From: Aurantiacibacter sp. D1-12
Lineage (GTDB): Bacteria > Pseudomonadota > Alphaproteobacteria > Sphingomonadales > Sphingomonadaceae
Assembly: GCF_028858515.1 (NCBI RefSeq)
Contig: NZ_JAPJZJ010000002.1
Span: forward strand, 496,001 to 560,000
Direction of reading: 5' to 3'
DNA: 64,000 nucleotides
Position numbers and translations under genes: made by a program. This document shows, piece by piece, positions 8,066 to 16,872 of this stretch; positions within the stretch are counted from its first letter, which is position 1, and each line of letters starts with the position of its first letter. The notes beneath the pieces are model-generated. The model did no database searches. It was given only the letters and a program-made list of their open reading frames with translations, and had not been told where the DNA came from.

Positions 8066-9871
8066 ATGCTCATGCAAACCCACGAAGCCCGCCTCTCCGC
8101 CTTGCGCGAAGAACTCGCCCGCCGGGAAATCCAGGGGTTCTTCGTGCCGATCAGTGACGAGCATCTGTCCGAATATGTCGGTGCCTATGCCCAGCGTCTC
8201 GACTGGCTGACCGGGTTTGCCGGTTCTGCCGGCAGCGCAGTGGTGCTGAAGGACCATGCCGCGATGTTTGTGGACGGGCGCTACACCATCCAGGTGCGCG
8301 ATCAGGTCGACGGCAAGCTGTATGAGTACAAGAGCGTGCCGACAGACAAGCCGGGTGACTGGATCGCCGAGAAATCGCCCGAGGGCTCTCGCATCGGTTT
8401 CGACCCGTGGCTGCACACACGTGACTGGGCCAAGGCGATGGAGAAGCGCCTCGCCAAGGACGGAATCGAACTGGTCGCGCTGGAGAGCAACCCGATTGAC
8501 GCGGTCTGGGCGGACCAGCCCGAACCGTCAAACGCACCCGCTTTCATTCAGGATGACAAGTTCACCGGCCGCATGGGTGCGGACAAGCGCGGCGAGATTG
8601 CCGACTGGCTGAAGGAAGAAAAGCTCGATGCCGTTGTGATCAGTGCGCTCGATTCGGTGGCATGGGTGCTCAACATTCGCGGCAAGGATGTCGACCACAC
8701 GCCCGTCGCGCTTTCATACCTGATGGTGCAGGCAGACGGCACGGCAGACTGGTTCATCGCGCCCGAAAAGGTGAGCGACGAGGTCGCCTCGGCCCTCGGA
8801 AATGCCGTGCGCGTACGCGACCGTTCCGAGTTCTCGAACGCCTTTGCGGAGCTCGCTGGCAAGCGTGTGGCAGTGGACCCCGAGCGCAGCGTCTACGCGA
8901 TCTTCGACCGGCTCGAGGAGGTCGGAGCAGAATCAGTGCTTGAGACCGATCCCGCGGTCCTCCCGAAGGCGATCAAGAACGAGGCCGAACAAGCTGGTCA
9001 CCGTGCGGCACAGGCGCGCGATGGTGCAGCGGTCAGCAAGTTCCTCAACTGGCTGGAAGGCGAAGCACCCAAGGGCACGGTGGACGAGCTTTCTGCCGCC
9101 GCCAAGCTGCTGAGCTTCCGCGAAGCCACAGGGGAGCTGCTCGATCTCAGTTTCGACACGATCTCGGGCGCGGGCTCCAACGGCGCACTGTGTCATTATC
9201 GGGTGAGCGAAGAGACGTGCCTGCCGCTGGTGCCCAACAGCGTCTACCTCGTCGACTCGGGTGGCCAGTACAAGGATGGCACAACCGACATCACCCGCAC
9301 CGTGTGGGTTGGCCCGGGCGAGCCGCCCGCCGAAGTGAAGGATCGCTTCACCCGCGTGCTGAAGGGCCATATCGCGCTCGACATGCAGCTGTTCCCGACC
9401 GGCACACCCGGCAGCGCGCTCGACGTGCTCGCACGGCAATTCCTGTGGCAGGCTGGCGTCGACTATGCACATGGCACCGGCCACGGCGTGGGTAGCTTTC
9501 TCGCCGTGCATGAAGGCCCGCAGCGCATTGCCAAGGGCAACGGATCGCAGGCGGGCACCGACCAGCCGCTGATCGCGGGCATGATCCTTTCGAACGAACC
9601 GGGCTACTACAAGGCCGAGGAATACGGCATCCGTATCGAGAACCTCGTGCTTGTCGAAGAACGCGAAGTTGACGGGATGGAAGGCGACTGGCTTGGCTTT
9701 GAAACCCTCACCTTCGTGCCGATCGAGAAGCGCCTGGTCGAAAAGAGCCTGCTGAGCGAGGCTGAAATCACCTGGTGGAATGACTACCACGCCAAGGTCC
9801 GCGAAATCCTCGCGCCACAGCTTGAGGGCGATGATCTCGCGTGGCTGGAAGATGCCTGCCAACCCTTGTGA
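8066..9871 (+). CDS. Xaa-Pro aminopeptidase (M24B, three-domain type)
   Basis: A 601-residue cytoplasmic metallopeptidase that removes N-terminal residues preceding proline. Two creatinase-like N-terminal domains precede the pita-bread catalytic domain. Its metal ligands are visible: two Asp in DSGGQYKDGTTDIT (about 397-408), His in HGTGHGVG (about 468), Glu in NEPGYYK (about 511) and Glu in GIRIEN (about 524). The length matches the long eukaryotic-like aminopeptidase P group rather than the 440-residue E. coli PepP. It starts at ATG 8066, 119 bases from the divergent peptidase gene; together the two look like a peptide-degradation neighbourhood. Confidence 0.9.
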   Translation: MLMQTHEARLSALREELARREIQGFFVPISDEHLSEYVGAYAQRLDWLTGFAGSAGSAVVLKDHAAMFVDGRYTIQVRDQVDGKLYEYKSVPTDKPGDWIAEKSPEGSRIGFDPWLHTRDWAKAMEKRLAKDGIELVALESNPIDAVWADQPEPSNAPAFIQDDKFTGRMGADKRGEIADWLKEEKLDAVVISALDSVAWVLNIRGKDVDHTPVALSYLMVQADGTADWFIAPEKVSDEVASALGNAVRVRDRSEFSNAFAELAGKRVAVDPERSVYAIFDRLEEVGAESVLETDPAVLPKAIKNEAEQAGHRAAQARDGAAVSKFLNWLEGEAPKGTVDELSAAAKLLSFREATGELLDLSFDTISGAGSNGALCHYRVSEETCLPLVPNSVYLVDSGGQYKDGTTDITRTVWVGPGEPPAEVKDRFTRVLKGHIALDMQLFPTGTPGSALDVLARQFLWQAGVDYAHGTGHGVGSFLAVHEGPQRIAKGNGSQAGTDQPLIAGMILSNEPGYYKAEEYGIRIENLVLVEEREVDGMEGDWLGFETLTFVPIEKRLVEKSLLSEAEITWWNDYHAKVREILAPQLEGDDLAWLEDACQPL

Positions 9872-9927
9872 ACCACCAAATGTTCTTGTAATGTTCTTGC
9901 AACGACTCGACCAAGGAAGGACTGCAG

Positions 9928-10305
9928 ATGATCGGTTACGTCACACTGGGCACCAACGACCTCGATAGCGCGGCAGAATTCTACGATGCCATCGCCAAGG
10001 AAATGGGCGGTTCGCGCATGATGGAAGAAGAAGGCTATTTCATCGCATGGACAGGGCCGGACAACACGCCCGGCTTCGCTGCCACCCGCCCGTTCGACAA
10101 GGAAAAGGCCACCGTCGGCAACGGCATGATGGTCGCGCTGCAGTGCGCGGACGCAGCACAGGTCGACCGCGTGCACAAGCTGGCGCTGGAAATGGGCGGC
10201 TCGGACGAAGGCGCGCCAGGCGATCGCGGCGGCGGCTTCTACGCTGGCTATTTCCGTGACCGCGACGGCAACAAGCTCAACGCGTTCTGCATGGGCGGCG
10301 GATGA
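9928..10305 (+). CDS. VOC (glyoxalase/bleomycin resistance) family protein
   Basis: A 125-residue vicinal-oxygen-chelate protein with two beta-alpha-beta-beta-beta modules. It opens with TLGTNDLDSAAEFYD and ends with YFRDRDGNKLNAFCMG, the usual closing motif DPDGN-x-hydrophobic. A strong AAGGAAGGA precedes ATG 9928. The substrate is unknown. Its stop overlaps the start of the next gene (ATGA), so the cupin protein downstream is coupled to it. Confidence 0.85.
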   Translation: MIGYVTLGTNDLDSAAEFYDAIAKEMGGSRMMEEEGYFIAWTGPDNTPGFAATRPFDKEKATVGNGMMVALQCADAAQVDRVHKLALEMGGSDEGAPGDRGGGFYAGYFRDRDGNKLNAFCMGGG

Positions 10306-10694
10306 GCGCACGCAAACTCTCGGAGGAATGGCTCCATCTGGGGCTTGGCGCGACTGCCGAGCCCCAGTCGCCATTTGACGGGATGGAATGGTATGCCCGC
10401 TATGCGGAGCGTCACGAGACAGACGGTGCTGAAGGGCGACTGGTCTCGCAATTCCGCTTCTCGGCAAATTGGGACGTGTGGGAGATGCACCCCGAAGGCG
10501 CGGAAGTGGTGATCTGCACGGATGGCGCAATGTCGCTCATTCAGGAAGTGGATGGTGCAGAGGTGCGCACCACTATCTCGCGCGGTGAATATGTGATCAA
10601 TCCGCCGGGTGTCTGGCACACGGCCGATGTCGCTGGAGAGGTCGAAGCGATCTTTATTACGGCGGGTAAAGATACCCAGCACCGGCCGCGCTAA
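10302..10694 (+). CDS. Cupin-domain protein
   Basis: A 130-residue protein with a single small beta-barrel. WEMHPEGAEVVICTDGA resembles cupin motif 1 and PPGVWHTADV resembles cupin motif 2, with a His that could bind metal. The start is ATG 10302, inside the ATGA overlap with the VOC gene, which implies a two-gene unit. Small cupins of this kind are usually assigned no specific function; a role in binding or isomerising a small metabolite processed together with the VOC protein is only inference. Confidence 0.75.
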   Translation: MSARKLSEEWLHLGLGATAEPQSPFDGMEWYARYAERHETDGAEGRLVSQFRFSANWDVWEMHPEGAEVVICTDGAMSLIQEVDGAEVRTTISRGEYVINPPGVWHTADVAGEVEAIFITAGKDTQHRPR

Positions 10695-10732
10695 ACCGCA
10701 GATAACGCGCCGCTGAACAGCCCTGCGATCCC

Positions 10733-10780
10733 GCGACAATTTGCGACAATTCTCCCGTTTTCGGGCAAACTCCTGCGACA
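10733..10780 (+). promoter_or_regulatory. Direct GCGACAATT repeats upstream of EF-hand/two-component operon
   Basis: GCGACAATT occurs at 10733-10741 and again at 10743-10751, exactly one helical turn (10 bases) apart. A third partial copy, TGCGACA, lies at 10774-10780. OmpR-type regulators typically bind tandem half-sites about one turn apart, and the downstream operon encodes such a regulator. This is therefore a plausible autoregulatory site, though binding is inferred only from spacing. Confidence 0.4.
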
Positions 10781-10887
10781 GGCAGCCTCTAGAACTGCAG
10801 ACATGGAGCAGCGGGTCGCCCAGCGTCCTCCCCCCTTCAATCAGGCGGCGCGTTGCTCTACTTTGTAACGCAAATGGAGTTTGTACG

Positions 10888-11433
10888 ATGAAGAAAACCC
10901 TTATGATTGCCCTTGCCGCAGGTGGCCTGACCATTGGCGGTGCTGCAATTGCACAGGACCGCGGTGGCGATGTGACCCGCGCCGATGCCGAAGCCCGCGC
11001 TGCCGAGCATTTCGAACGGATGGATCTGACCGGCGACGGTGTGCTCAACGCGCAAGACCGTGAAGCCCGCGCGCTCGAACGCTTCAACAGCGCCGATGCC
11101 AATGGCGATGGCGCGCTGACCTTCGCCGAAACACAGGCCGCACGTGAAGCACGCCGTGCAGAGCGTCAGGAACGCCGCGCAGAGCGTGGTGAACGTGGCC
11201 AGCGCGGCCCGCGTATGGGTCGCCGCGGTGGCCACGGTGGCGGTGAGCGGATGATGCGAATGGCCGACACCGATGGCGATGGCTCCATCAGCCGGACCGA
11301 ATTCATGACAGCTGCAATGGCCCGCTTTGACCGCGCCGACGCCGATGGCGACGGCACCGTGACCGCCGAAGAGCGCCGTGCGCAGCGCGCCGAACGGCGT
11401 GGACAAATGCGTGGTGAGCGTGGCCGTCGTTAA
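10888..11433 (+). CDS. Secreted EF-hand calcium-binding protein
   Basis: A 181-residue protein with an N-terminal signal peptide (MKKTLMIALAAGGLTIGG, cleavage after AIAQ) and four EF-hand loops: DLTGDGVLNAQD, DANGDGALTFAE, DTDGDGSISRTE and DADGDGTVTAEE. All keep the D-x-D/N-x-D-G calcium ligands to a good degree. The two EF-hand pairs are separated by an Arg/Gly-rich segment (residues about 90-120). It should bind calcium in the periplasm. The start ATG 10888 gives the signal peptide directly. Its TAA overlaps the ATG of the response regulator (TAATG), placing the protein in the same operon as a two-component system. A sensing partner role is therefore plausible. Confidence 0.85.
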   Translation: MKKTLMIALAAGGLTIGGAAIAQDRGGDVTRADAEARAAEHFERMDLTGDGVLNAQDREARALERFNSADANGDGALTFAETQAAREARRAERQERRAERGERGQRGPRMGRRGGHGGGERMMRMADTDGDGSISRTEFMTAAMARFDRADADGDGTVTAEERRAQRAERRGQMRGERGRR

Positions 11434-12173
11434 TGACTGACGAACCCGTCAAAGTCCTGCTTGTCGATGACGAGCAGAGCTTACGCGAACCCCTGGCCGA
11501 GTACCTTACCGGTCAGGGGTTTGACGTGGTGCAGGCCGCCGATGCTTCCAAGGCGCGTAGCGTGCTGCTTGATTCTGTGCCGCACATTGTCCTGCTCGAT
11601 ATCATGATGCCGGGCGAAGACGGGTTGTCGCTGTGCCGACATCTTATCGAGTCCAAAAACCTCCCCGTCATCCTGCTCACCGCCAAGGGAGAGGCGACCG
11701 ACCGGATCATCGGCCTGGAAGTGGGCGCGGACGATTACGTGGTCAAACCGTTCGAACCGCGCGAGCTGGTTGCGCGCATCCGATCCGTCCTGCGTCGCGC
11801 AGGAAAAGCCGCCAACAATAGCACTGGCGAGGAAGGCGAAGCGCATTATGAATTCGAAGGCTGGCAGCTTGATCCGCTGAAGCGCCGCCTGAGCGATCCC
11901 GAAGGCACTGTGGTGCCAATATCTTCCGCCGAATTCCGCCTGCTTGTCGCATTCCTTGAACATCCCAAACAGGTGATGGACCGCGATCGTCTGCTCGACA
12001 TGGTGCAGGGGCGCGAGGCGCATCTGTTCGACCGTGCAGTCGACAACCAGGTGAGCCGCCTGCGCCGCAAGATCGAGGCCGATACGCGCGACCCCAAGCT
12101 GATCCAGACCGTATGGGGCGGTGGCTATCGGCTGGCATGCGAAGTACGCCGCTTTGTGCCGACGAGCGAATAG
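11433..12173 (+). CDS. OmpR-family response regulator
   Basis: A 246-residue two-domain regulator. The receiver has the acidic pair D12-D13, phosphoacceptor D56 in LLDIMMPGEDG, Thr in LLTAKG and the conserved Lys in DDYVVKPFEPREL. The C-terminal winged helix ends with LIQTVWGGGYRL, the OmpR/PhoB signature. It is translated from an ATG overlapping the EF-hand stop and is followed 15 bases later by its histidine kinase. The target genes are unknown; repeats upstream of the operon are a candidate binding site. Confidence 0.92.
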   Translation: MTDEPVKVLLVDDEQSLREPLAEYLTGQGFDVVQAADASKARSVLLDSVPHIVLLDIMMPGEDGLSLCRHLIESKNLPVILLTAKGEATDRIIGLEVGADDYVVKPFEPRELVARIRSVLRRAGKAANNSTGEEGEAHYEFEGWQLDPLKRRLSDPEGTVVPISSAEFRLLVAFLEHPKQVMDRDRLLDMVQGREAHLFDRAVDNQVSRLRRKIEADTRDPKLIQTVWGGGYRLACEVRRFVPTSE

Positions 12174-12188
12174 GGCACACTCGCCGCC

Positions 12189-13625
12189 GTGCTGCGCCGC
12201 ATTCTCCCCCAAAGCCTTCTGGGCCAGGCGATCCTCGCCATTGCGGGCGCCTTGCTGCTGGCGCAGTTTGCCTCAGCCGTGATGCTGTTCCGCGCGGCCG
12301 AAGATCGCCGCGAAGTCGCCGCGCTAACCGGCGCTGCATTCCAGTTGATCGAAGGCTCGACCCGGGAAGAACGCTTTGCAAGCAGGCGCGGGGAAAGACG
12401 CGCCGCACGGCGAGCCTCGCCGCAGGGTCCGGGACGCAGCGGTTTACCGCCACCCTTGCGTTATGAACGCGTCGCCTCTGCTCCGGTTGCCTATCCCGAG
12501 TTTCAGGGCGAAGGCGAACGGGAAGAGTTCCTGCGCGAGCTGCTTGCCCGCCAGGACATGGAACCGCATGAAGTTGCCGTTGCCGTGCGACAGGCAGGAA
12601 GCGATCCGGTGCTCAACGCTTTTGCTGCCGAGCGACCGCGGTTTGATCGCGCGAGCGGTTGGCGTGAACGGCGCGTTTTGGTCGCAGCGATCCGCATGAC
12701 TCCCGATAGCGAATGGCAGGTGGCGCGGGTTCTCGAACCTCCGCGGCAACAAGGTGCAATGGGTGCCATCATCTTCCAGACGCTGGTGATCTTCGTCGTG
12801 GTGATGGCGATCCTGTGGTGGCTGCTTCGCCGCATCACCCGCCCGCTCGCCGCCTTGACCGAACGGGTGGAGCACTTTGACGGGAGCAGCTCGAACGCTG
12901 AACCGCTCAAGCCATCGGGGCCTGCCGACACCCATCGCCTGATCGCGGCGCACAACGCGATGGAAGCACGCATAGCCGCGCTGCTCGACGAGAAAGACGT
13001 GATGCTCGGCGCCATCGGGCACGATTTGAAAACCCCGCTGGCGGCATTACGCGTCCGTATCGAGAGCGTGGAAGATGCTGCGCAGCGCGAACGGATGGCC
13101 GCGGTTATCGAGGATATAACCACGTCGCTCGACGATATCCTTTCGCTTGCGCGTGTCGGGCGCCCGTCCGATCCGCTGGAGAAGACCGATCTGGCAGCGC
13201 TGGTTTCGGCAGTGGTCGAGGAGTATGAAGACCGCGGCCGCGATGTCGCTCTGGACACAAGCGAGCGAATCGCCATGCCGCTGCGCGCTACGTGGCTGCG
13301 ACGCGCACTGCGTAACCTCATCAGCAATGCGCTGCGCTATGGCAATCAGGCGCGGGTCAGCCTGTCACAATCGGGCAATCAGGCGATTATCCGCATTGCC
13401 GACACCGGCCCCGGCATCCCCGACACGCAGATCGCCAGCATGCTGGAGCCCTTCACGCGCGGAGAAGCCTCGCGCAATCGCGACACCGGTGGCGCCGGCC
13501 TTGGCCTTACCCTTGCACGCGCCATCGCCGAACAGCACGGCGGCGCGCTGTCACTCTCCAATCGCATCGGAGAAACGGGCGAAGTCGAAGGATTACAGGC
13601 AGAATTGCGATTGCCGATCAGTTAA
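12189..13625 (+). CDS. Membrane sensor histidine kinase
   Basis: A 478-residue sensor. TM1 (about 8-28) and TM2 (about 191-212) enclose a periplasmic domain of about 160 residues rich in Arg and Glu. A HAMP-like linker starts with RRITRPLAALTERV. The dimerisation/phosphoacceptor motif is GHDLKTPLAALR (His near residue 278). The ATPase domain has NLISNALRYG (N box), DTGPGIPD (G1) and GGAGLGL (G2). The start is GTG 12189. It pairs with the adjacent regulator. The ligand is not evident; the EF-hand protein at the head of the operon suggests calcium or envelope sensing, which is inference. Confidence 0.9.
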   Translation: MLRRILPQSLLGQAILAIAGALLLAQFASAVMLFRAAEDRREVAALTGAAFQLIEGSTREERFASRRGERRAARRASPQGPGRSGLPPPLRYERVASAPVAYPEFQGEGEREEFLRELLARQDMEPHEVAVAVRQAGSDPVLNAFAAERPRFDRASGWRERRVLVAAIRMTPDSEWQVARVLEPPRQQGAMGAIIFQTLVIFVVVMAILWWLLRRITRPLAALTERVEHFDGSSSNAEPLKPSGPADTHRLIAAHNAMEARIAALLDEKDVMLGAIGHDLKTPLAALRVRIESVEDAAQRERMAAVIEDITTSLDDILSLARVGRPSDPLEKTDLAALVSAVVEEYEDRGRDVALDTSERIAMPLRATWLRRALRNLISNALRYGNQARVSLSQSGNQAIIRIADTGPGIPDTQIASMLEPFTRGEASRNRDTGGAGLGLTLARAIAEQHGGALSLSNRIGETGEVEGLQAELRLPIS

Positions 13626-13744
13626 ACGTCGCCCGGCGCGCCGACAGCCGGATTACGGTCAGTTAATTTGACAGTCCGCACAAAGCGTTCACAATGCCAG
13701 CGTCCTGTACGGGCGGATTTTCCAGCAAACGAGGGGGTTTAGCT

Positions 13745-14839
13745 GTGCCATTCTATCATGATCTCAAGGGATACGGGCAAGATCCGGTGTACCCGAATGA
13801 AGCCGAGTGGATTGCCCGCAGACTGCTAACGCTACGCTATGACCTGGCGCAGGCCATTACGAAGAAGCGCAGCCCCAACTCGCTGATCATCGGTTCGTGG
13901 AATATCCGCGCGTTCGACGGTGGCATGCCACGCCTCAACGAGAGCTTCCATTACATTGCAGAGATCATTGCCACGTTCGATATCTGCGCCATTCAGGAGC
14001 TGCGCGACGATCTTGGTCCACTCAAGCGACTGATGGGACTGCTCGGCCCGGACTGGGACTACTTCGTGACCGATGTCGGCAACCAGGAAGGCTCCAACTA
14101 CGAACGGATGGGGTTCCTCTACAACAAACAGCGCGTTTTCTTCCGCAATGTCATCGGCGAAATTGTCGTGCGGTCAGACGCGCTGGCAGGCGGCGGCCAG
14201 ATCGCTCGCACGCCTTTCTTCGCGGCCTTCCAGGCAGGCTGGTTCCGCTTCACGCTCTGTTCGAGCCACATAATCTTCGGAGACGATCTTGGCGTACGTG
14301 CGCAGGAGATCACCGCCGTCACCAAGGCGCTGCTCAAACGCGCCAAGAAGGAAGACCAGGTGTTCATTTTCCTTGGCGACATGAACATCGAAAGTCGCGA
14401 CGACGAGGTATGGCAGGCACTGGTCGATAGTGACATGGAAGTGCCCGTTTTTGGTCCGACCAATATGAAAGGCGACAGATTCTACGACCAGATCGCCTAC
14501 ACTGTGCAAGGTGCCTCCACCCGCAAGACACGGTTGCTCAACTTCGGCACGTTCGACTGGCGCAACGCTGTCTTCGGCCCGGCGCAGGAAAGGGACCCGG
14601 ACGCGCCGGATGATCCGCAATTCATCGAACGGCTGACCGATGCGGAAAACATCGCGCACTACAGGCCGATCAATGACGAAATGCGCAGGAGGTACGGCAA
14701 AGAACCCTATGCCGATTTTGCGGAAGAGCATGGAAGCAATTTCATGACGTTCGAAATGTCAGACCACCTGCCGATCTGGGTGGAGCTGGAAGTGGACTAT
14801 TCCGACGACTATCTCGTGCGCTTCCTGCCGGACGAGTAG
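13745..14839 (+). CDS. Endonuclease/exonuclease/phosphatase family protein
   Basis: A 364-residue EEP-superfamily (DNase I-like) protein. Visible metal-site motifs are SWNIRAFDGG (Asn), AIQELRDD (Glu), FLGDMNIES (Asp-x-Asn) and the closing SDHLPIW (Asp-His). It may cleave nucleic acid or a phosphodiester; the family is too broad to choose. I chose GTG 13745 because GAGGGG sits 8 bases upstream at 13731-13736. An ATG at 13694 is in frame but has no good ribosome site and would add a segment without family resemblance. No signal peptide is seen with the chosen start. Confidence 0.8.
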   Translation: MPFYHDLKGYGQDPVYPNEAEWIARRLLTLRYDLAQAITKKRSPNSLIIGSWNIRAFDGGMPRLNESFHYIAEIIATFDICAIQELRDDLGPLKRLMGLLGPDWDYFVTDVGNQEGSNYERMGFLYNKQRVFFRNVIGEIVVRSDALAGGGQIARTPFFAAFQAGWFRFTLCSSHIIFGDDLGVRAQEITAVTKALLKRAKKEDQVFIFLGDMNIESRDDEVWQALVDSDMEVPVFGPTNMKGDRFYDQIAYTVQGASTRKTRLLNFGTFDWRNAVFGPAQERDPDAPDDPQFIERLTDAENIAHYRPINDEMRRRYGKEPYADFAEEHGSNFMTFEMSDHLPIWVELEVDYSDDYLVRFLPDE

Positions 14840-14842
14840 TTT

Positions 14843-15271
14843 TCACATTGAAGATGCGGCATTCCCGTTCGCACTCTCGCTCCAAAAATCGAACACCTTG
14901 GCCTGCAACTCCTCCACAAAACGCAGCGCCTCTGCACCCGTCCACTCGCCCTTGTATTCGGTGCGTCCCGTCCACCAACCTTGCCCAGGCAGCCGGTCGC
15001 TTTCGCGCACGACCAGTACCGCCAGTTCCGGTTCGCCCTTTGCCCTTCCTTCACTATCGATCGCGTCCAGCGTGCGGCACAAGGTGCGCATTTTGGGGCG
15101 CGTGAAGCGGAAGCCGAGCTTGCCTAGCATTTCGGAATAGCTGACCGCTTCACCAGCTTTCGCGGCATCGACCAGAATGCCGCGAATACGCTCCACATCG
15201 TAGAGCGCGCTCGTATCGGTGGGTTCGGACAGTCCGCTCTCGTCCAGAAATTCGGCAAGCGAGCGATCCAT
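14843..15271 (-). CDS. Conserved protein of unknown function downstream of HerA-like ATPase
   Basis: A 142-residue soluble protein. The N-terminal half is helical, with a sequence suggestive of a small helix-turn-helix (VSYSEMLGKLGFRFTRP, then MRTLCRTLDAID). The C-terminal half contains LAVLVVRESDRLPGQGWW, a strand followed by a Gly/Trp turn. I recall similar proteins being labelled ribose-phosphate pyrophosphokinase in related genomes, but I see no PRPP-binding motif and do not support that label. It begins 2 bases after the stop of the HerA-like ATPase, so the two are very likely co-transcribed. Confidence 0.6.
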   Translation of the reverse strand: MDRSLAEFLDESGLSEPTDTSALYDVERIRGILVDAAKAGEAVSYSEMLGKLGFRFTRPKMRTLCRTLDAIDSEGRAKGEPELAVLVVRESDRLPGQGWWTGRTEYKGEWTGAEALRFVEELQAKVFDFWSESANGNAASSM

Positions 15272-15272
15272 G

Positions 15273-16817
15273 TCAACGCATCAACCCACCAACGATATTG
15301 CGGACAAAGGCGTTCAAGCCGGTGCGCAGCGGATCGGCGCGCGATTTGCGACCGAGTGCGGTGGCGACGGCAATCGAGGTGAGTGAACCTGCAGCGGCAC
15401 GGGCAGCGCTCTTGCCCGCCTTTTCCCACATGCTGGGTGTCTTGCGTTCACGCTTGCGGACTTCCTCCTCGCCCTTCTCCTCGACCTCTTTTGCGGTTTC
15501 GGCAGCATCCTGCGCCTTCTGGGCGAGCACTTCCTCGGCGCTTTCACGGTCGACGCGCTCGTCATACTTGCCCTCATGCGGGCTGACCGACTGGATGATC
15601 GCGCGTTCCTTCGCGGTCACGGGTCCAAGGCGCGAGCGCGGTGGCTTGATCAGCGTGCGTTGGACAATGGTGGGCGCGCCCTCGTCATCGAGCGTGGAGA
15701 CCAACGCTTCACCCACGCGCAGTTCGGTAATCGCAGCTTCGACGTCGAGATCAGGATTAATCCGGAAGGTCTCCGCCGCTGCCTTGATCGCGCGCTGATC
15801 CTTCTTGGTGAAGGCACGCAGGGCGTGCTGCACGCGGTTGCCGAGCTGGCCGGCGACCTCTTCGGGAATGTCGACAGGGTTCTGCGTCACGAAGAACACG
15901 CCGACACCTTTCGAGCGGATCAAGCGGACGACACGCTCGATTGTTTCCTGCAGAGCCTTGGGCGCATCGTCGAACAGCAGGTGTGCCTCGTCAAAGAAGA
16001 ATACGAGCGTCGGCTTTTCAGGGTCACCAACCTCGGGCAGGCTTTCGAACAGTTCGGCGAGCAGCCAGAGCAGGAAGGTGGCGTAGAGCTTGGGACTCTG
16101 CATCAGCTTGTCGGCAGCAAGCACATTGATCATGCCGCGACCGTTCTCGTCAGTGGCAAGAAAATCGTTGATCTCGAGTGCAGGCTCGCCAAAGAAGTGG
16201 TCCGCGCCCTGGCTTTCAAAACTCAGCAGCTGGCGCTGGATCGCGCCAACCGACTGCTTTGACACATTGCCGTATTCGCCCGACAGTTCTTTCGCATTGT
16301 CATAGGCCCAGGCGAGCATCGTGCGCAGGTCATCGAAATCGAGCAGCAGCGTGGGCTTGCCATCAGTCGCCAGCCCCTCGTCCGCCGCGCGGAATACGAT
16401 CTGCAAAACCCCTTCCTGCGTATCGTTGAGATCGAGCAGGCGCGACAGCAGAAGCGGCCCCATTTCGGAAACCGTGGTGCGGATCGGATGGCCCTGCTCG
16501 CCATAGAGATCCCAGAACACCACCGGATTATCCGAATAGGCATAGTCATCCATGCCCAGTTCCTTGGCCCGGCCTTCCAGCTTGTCGGCATGCTTGAACT
16601 TGGGCGAACCCGGTATGGCGACGCCAGAAAGATCACCCTTCACATCGGCCACGAACACCGGAACGCCATTTGCCGAGAAGCTTTCCGCCATGCCCTGCAA
16701 CGTGACCGTCTTGCCCGTGCCGGTCGCGCCCGCGATCAGTCCGTGGCGGTTTGCCCGGCCCAGATCCAGCGCCTGCCGATTGCCGTCCAGATCGTTACCG
16801 AGAAAAATGTCAGCCAT
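15273..16817 (-). CDS. HerA-like helicase, DUF853 family
   Basis: A 514-residue P-loop ATPase. Walker A GATGTGKT is at residues 30-37 and Walker [13 protein letters not shown] at about 265-277, followed by [14 protein letters not shown], a sensor segment typical of this group. The C-terminal region (about 420-470) is a charged Glu/Arg/Lys helix with coiled-coil character, ending in a short hydrophobic/basic tail. ATG 16817 starts the family's usual MADIFLG. The open frame continues to 17036, but that stretch overlaps the divergent pabBC promoter and start. Its role is probably DNA translocation or remodelling; the family has no firmly fixed substrate. This is the second HerA-like protein in the window. 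Confidence 0.88.
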   Translation of the reverse strand: MADIFLGNDLDGNRQALDLGRANRHGLIAGATGTGKTVTLQGMAESFSANGVPVFVADVKGDLSGVAIPGSPKFKHADKLEGRAKELGMDDYAYSDNPVVFWDLYGEQGHPIRTTVSEMGPLLLSRLLDLNDTQEGVLQIVFRAADEGLATDGKPTLLLDFDDLRTMLAWAYDNAKELSGEYGNVSKQSVGAIQRQLLSFESQGADHFFGEPALEINDFLATDENGRGMINVLAADKLMQSPKLYATFLLWLLAELFESLPEVGDPEKPTLVFFFDEAHLLFDDAPKALQETIERVVRLIRSKGVGVFFVTQNPVDIPEEVAGQLGNRVQHALRAFTKKDQRAIKAAAETFRINPDLDVEAAITELRVGEALVSTLDDEGAPTIVQRTLIKPPRSRLGPVTAKERAIIQSVSPHEGKYDERVDRESAEEVLAQKAQDAAETAKEVEEKGEEEVRKRERKTPSMWEKAGKSAARAAAGSLTSIAVATALGRKSRADPLRTGLNAFVRNIVGGLMR

Positions 16818-16872
16818 TGGGGCCCCTATTCGATTGTTGCCGTAAGTTGACACTGACCCTAGAGCGGGAGCG

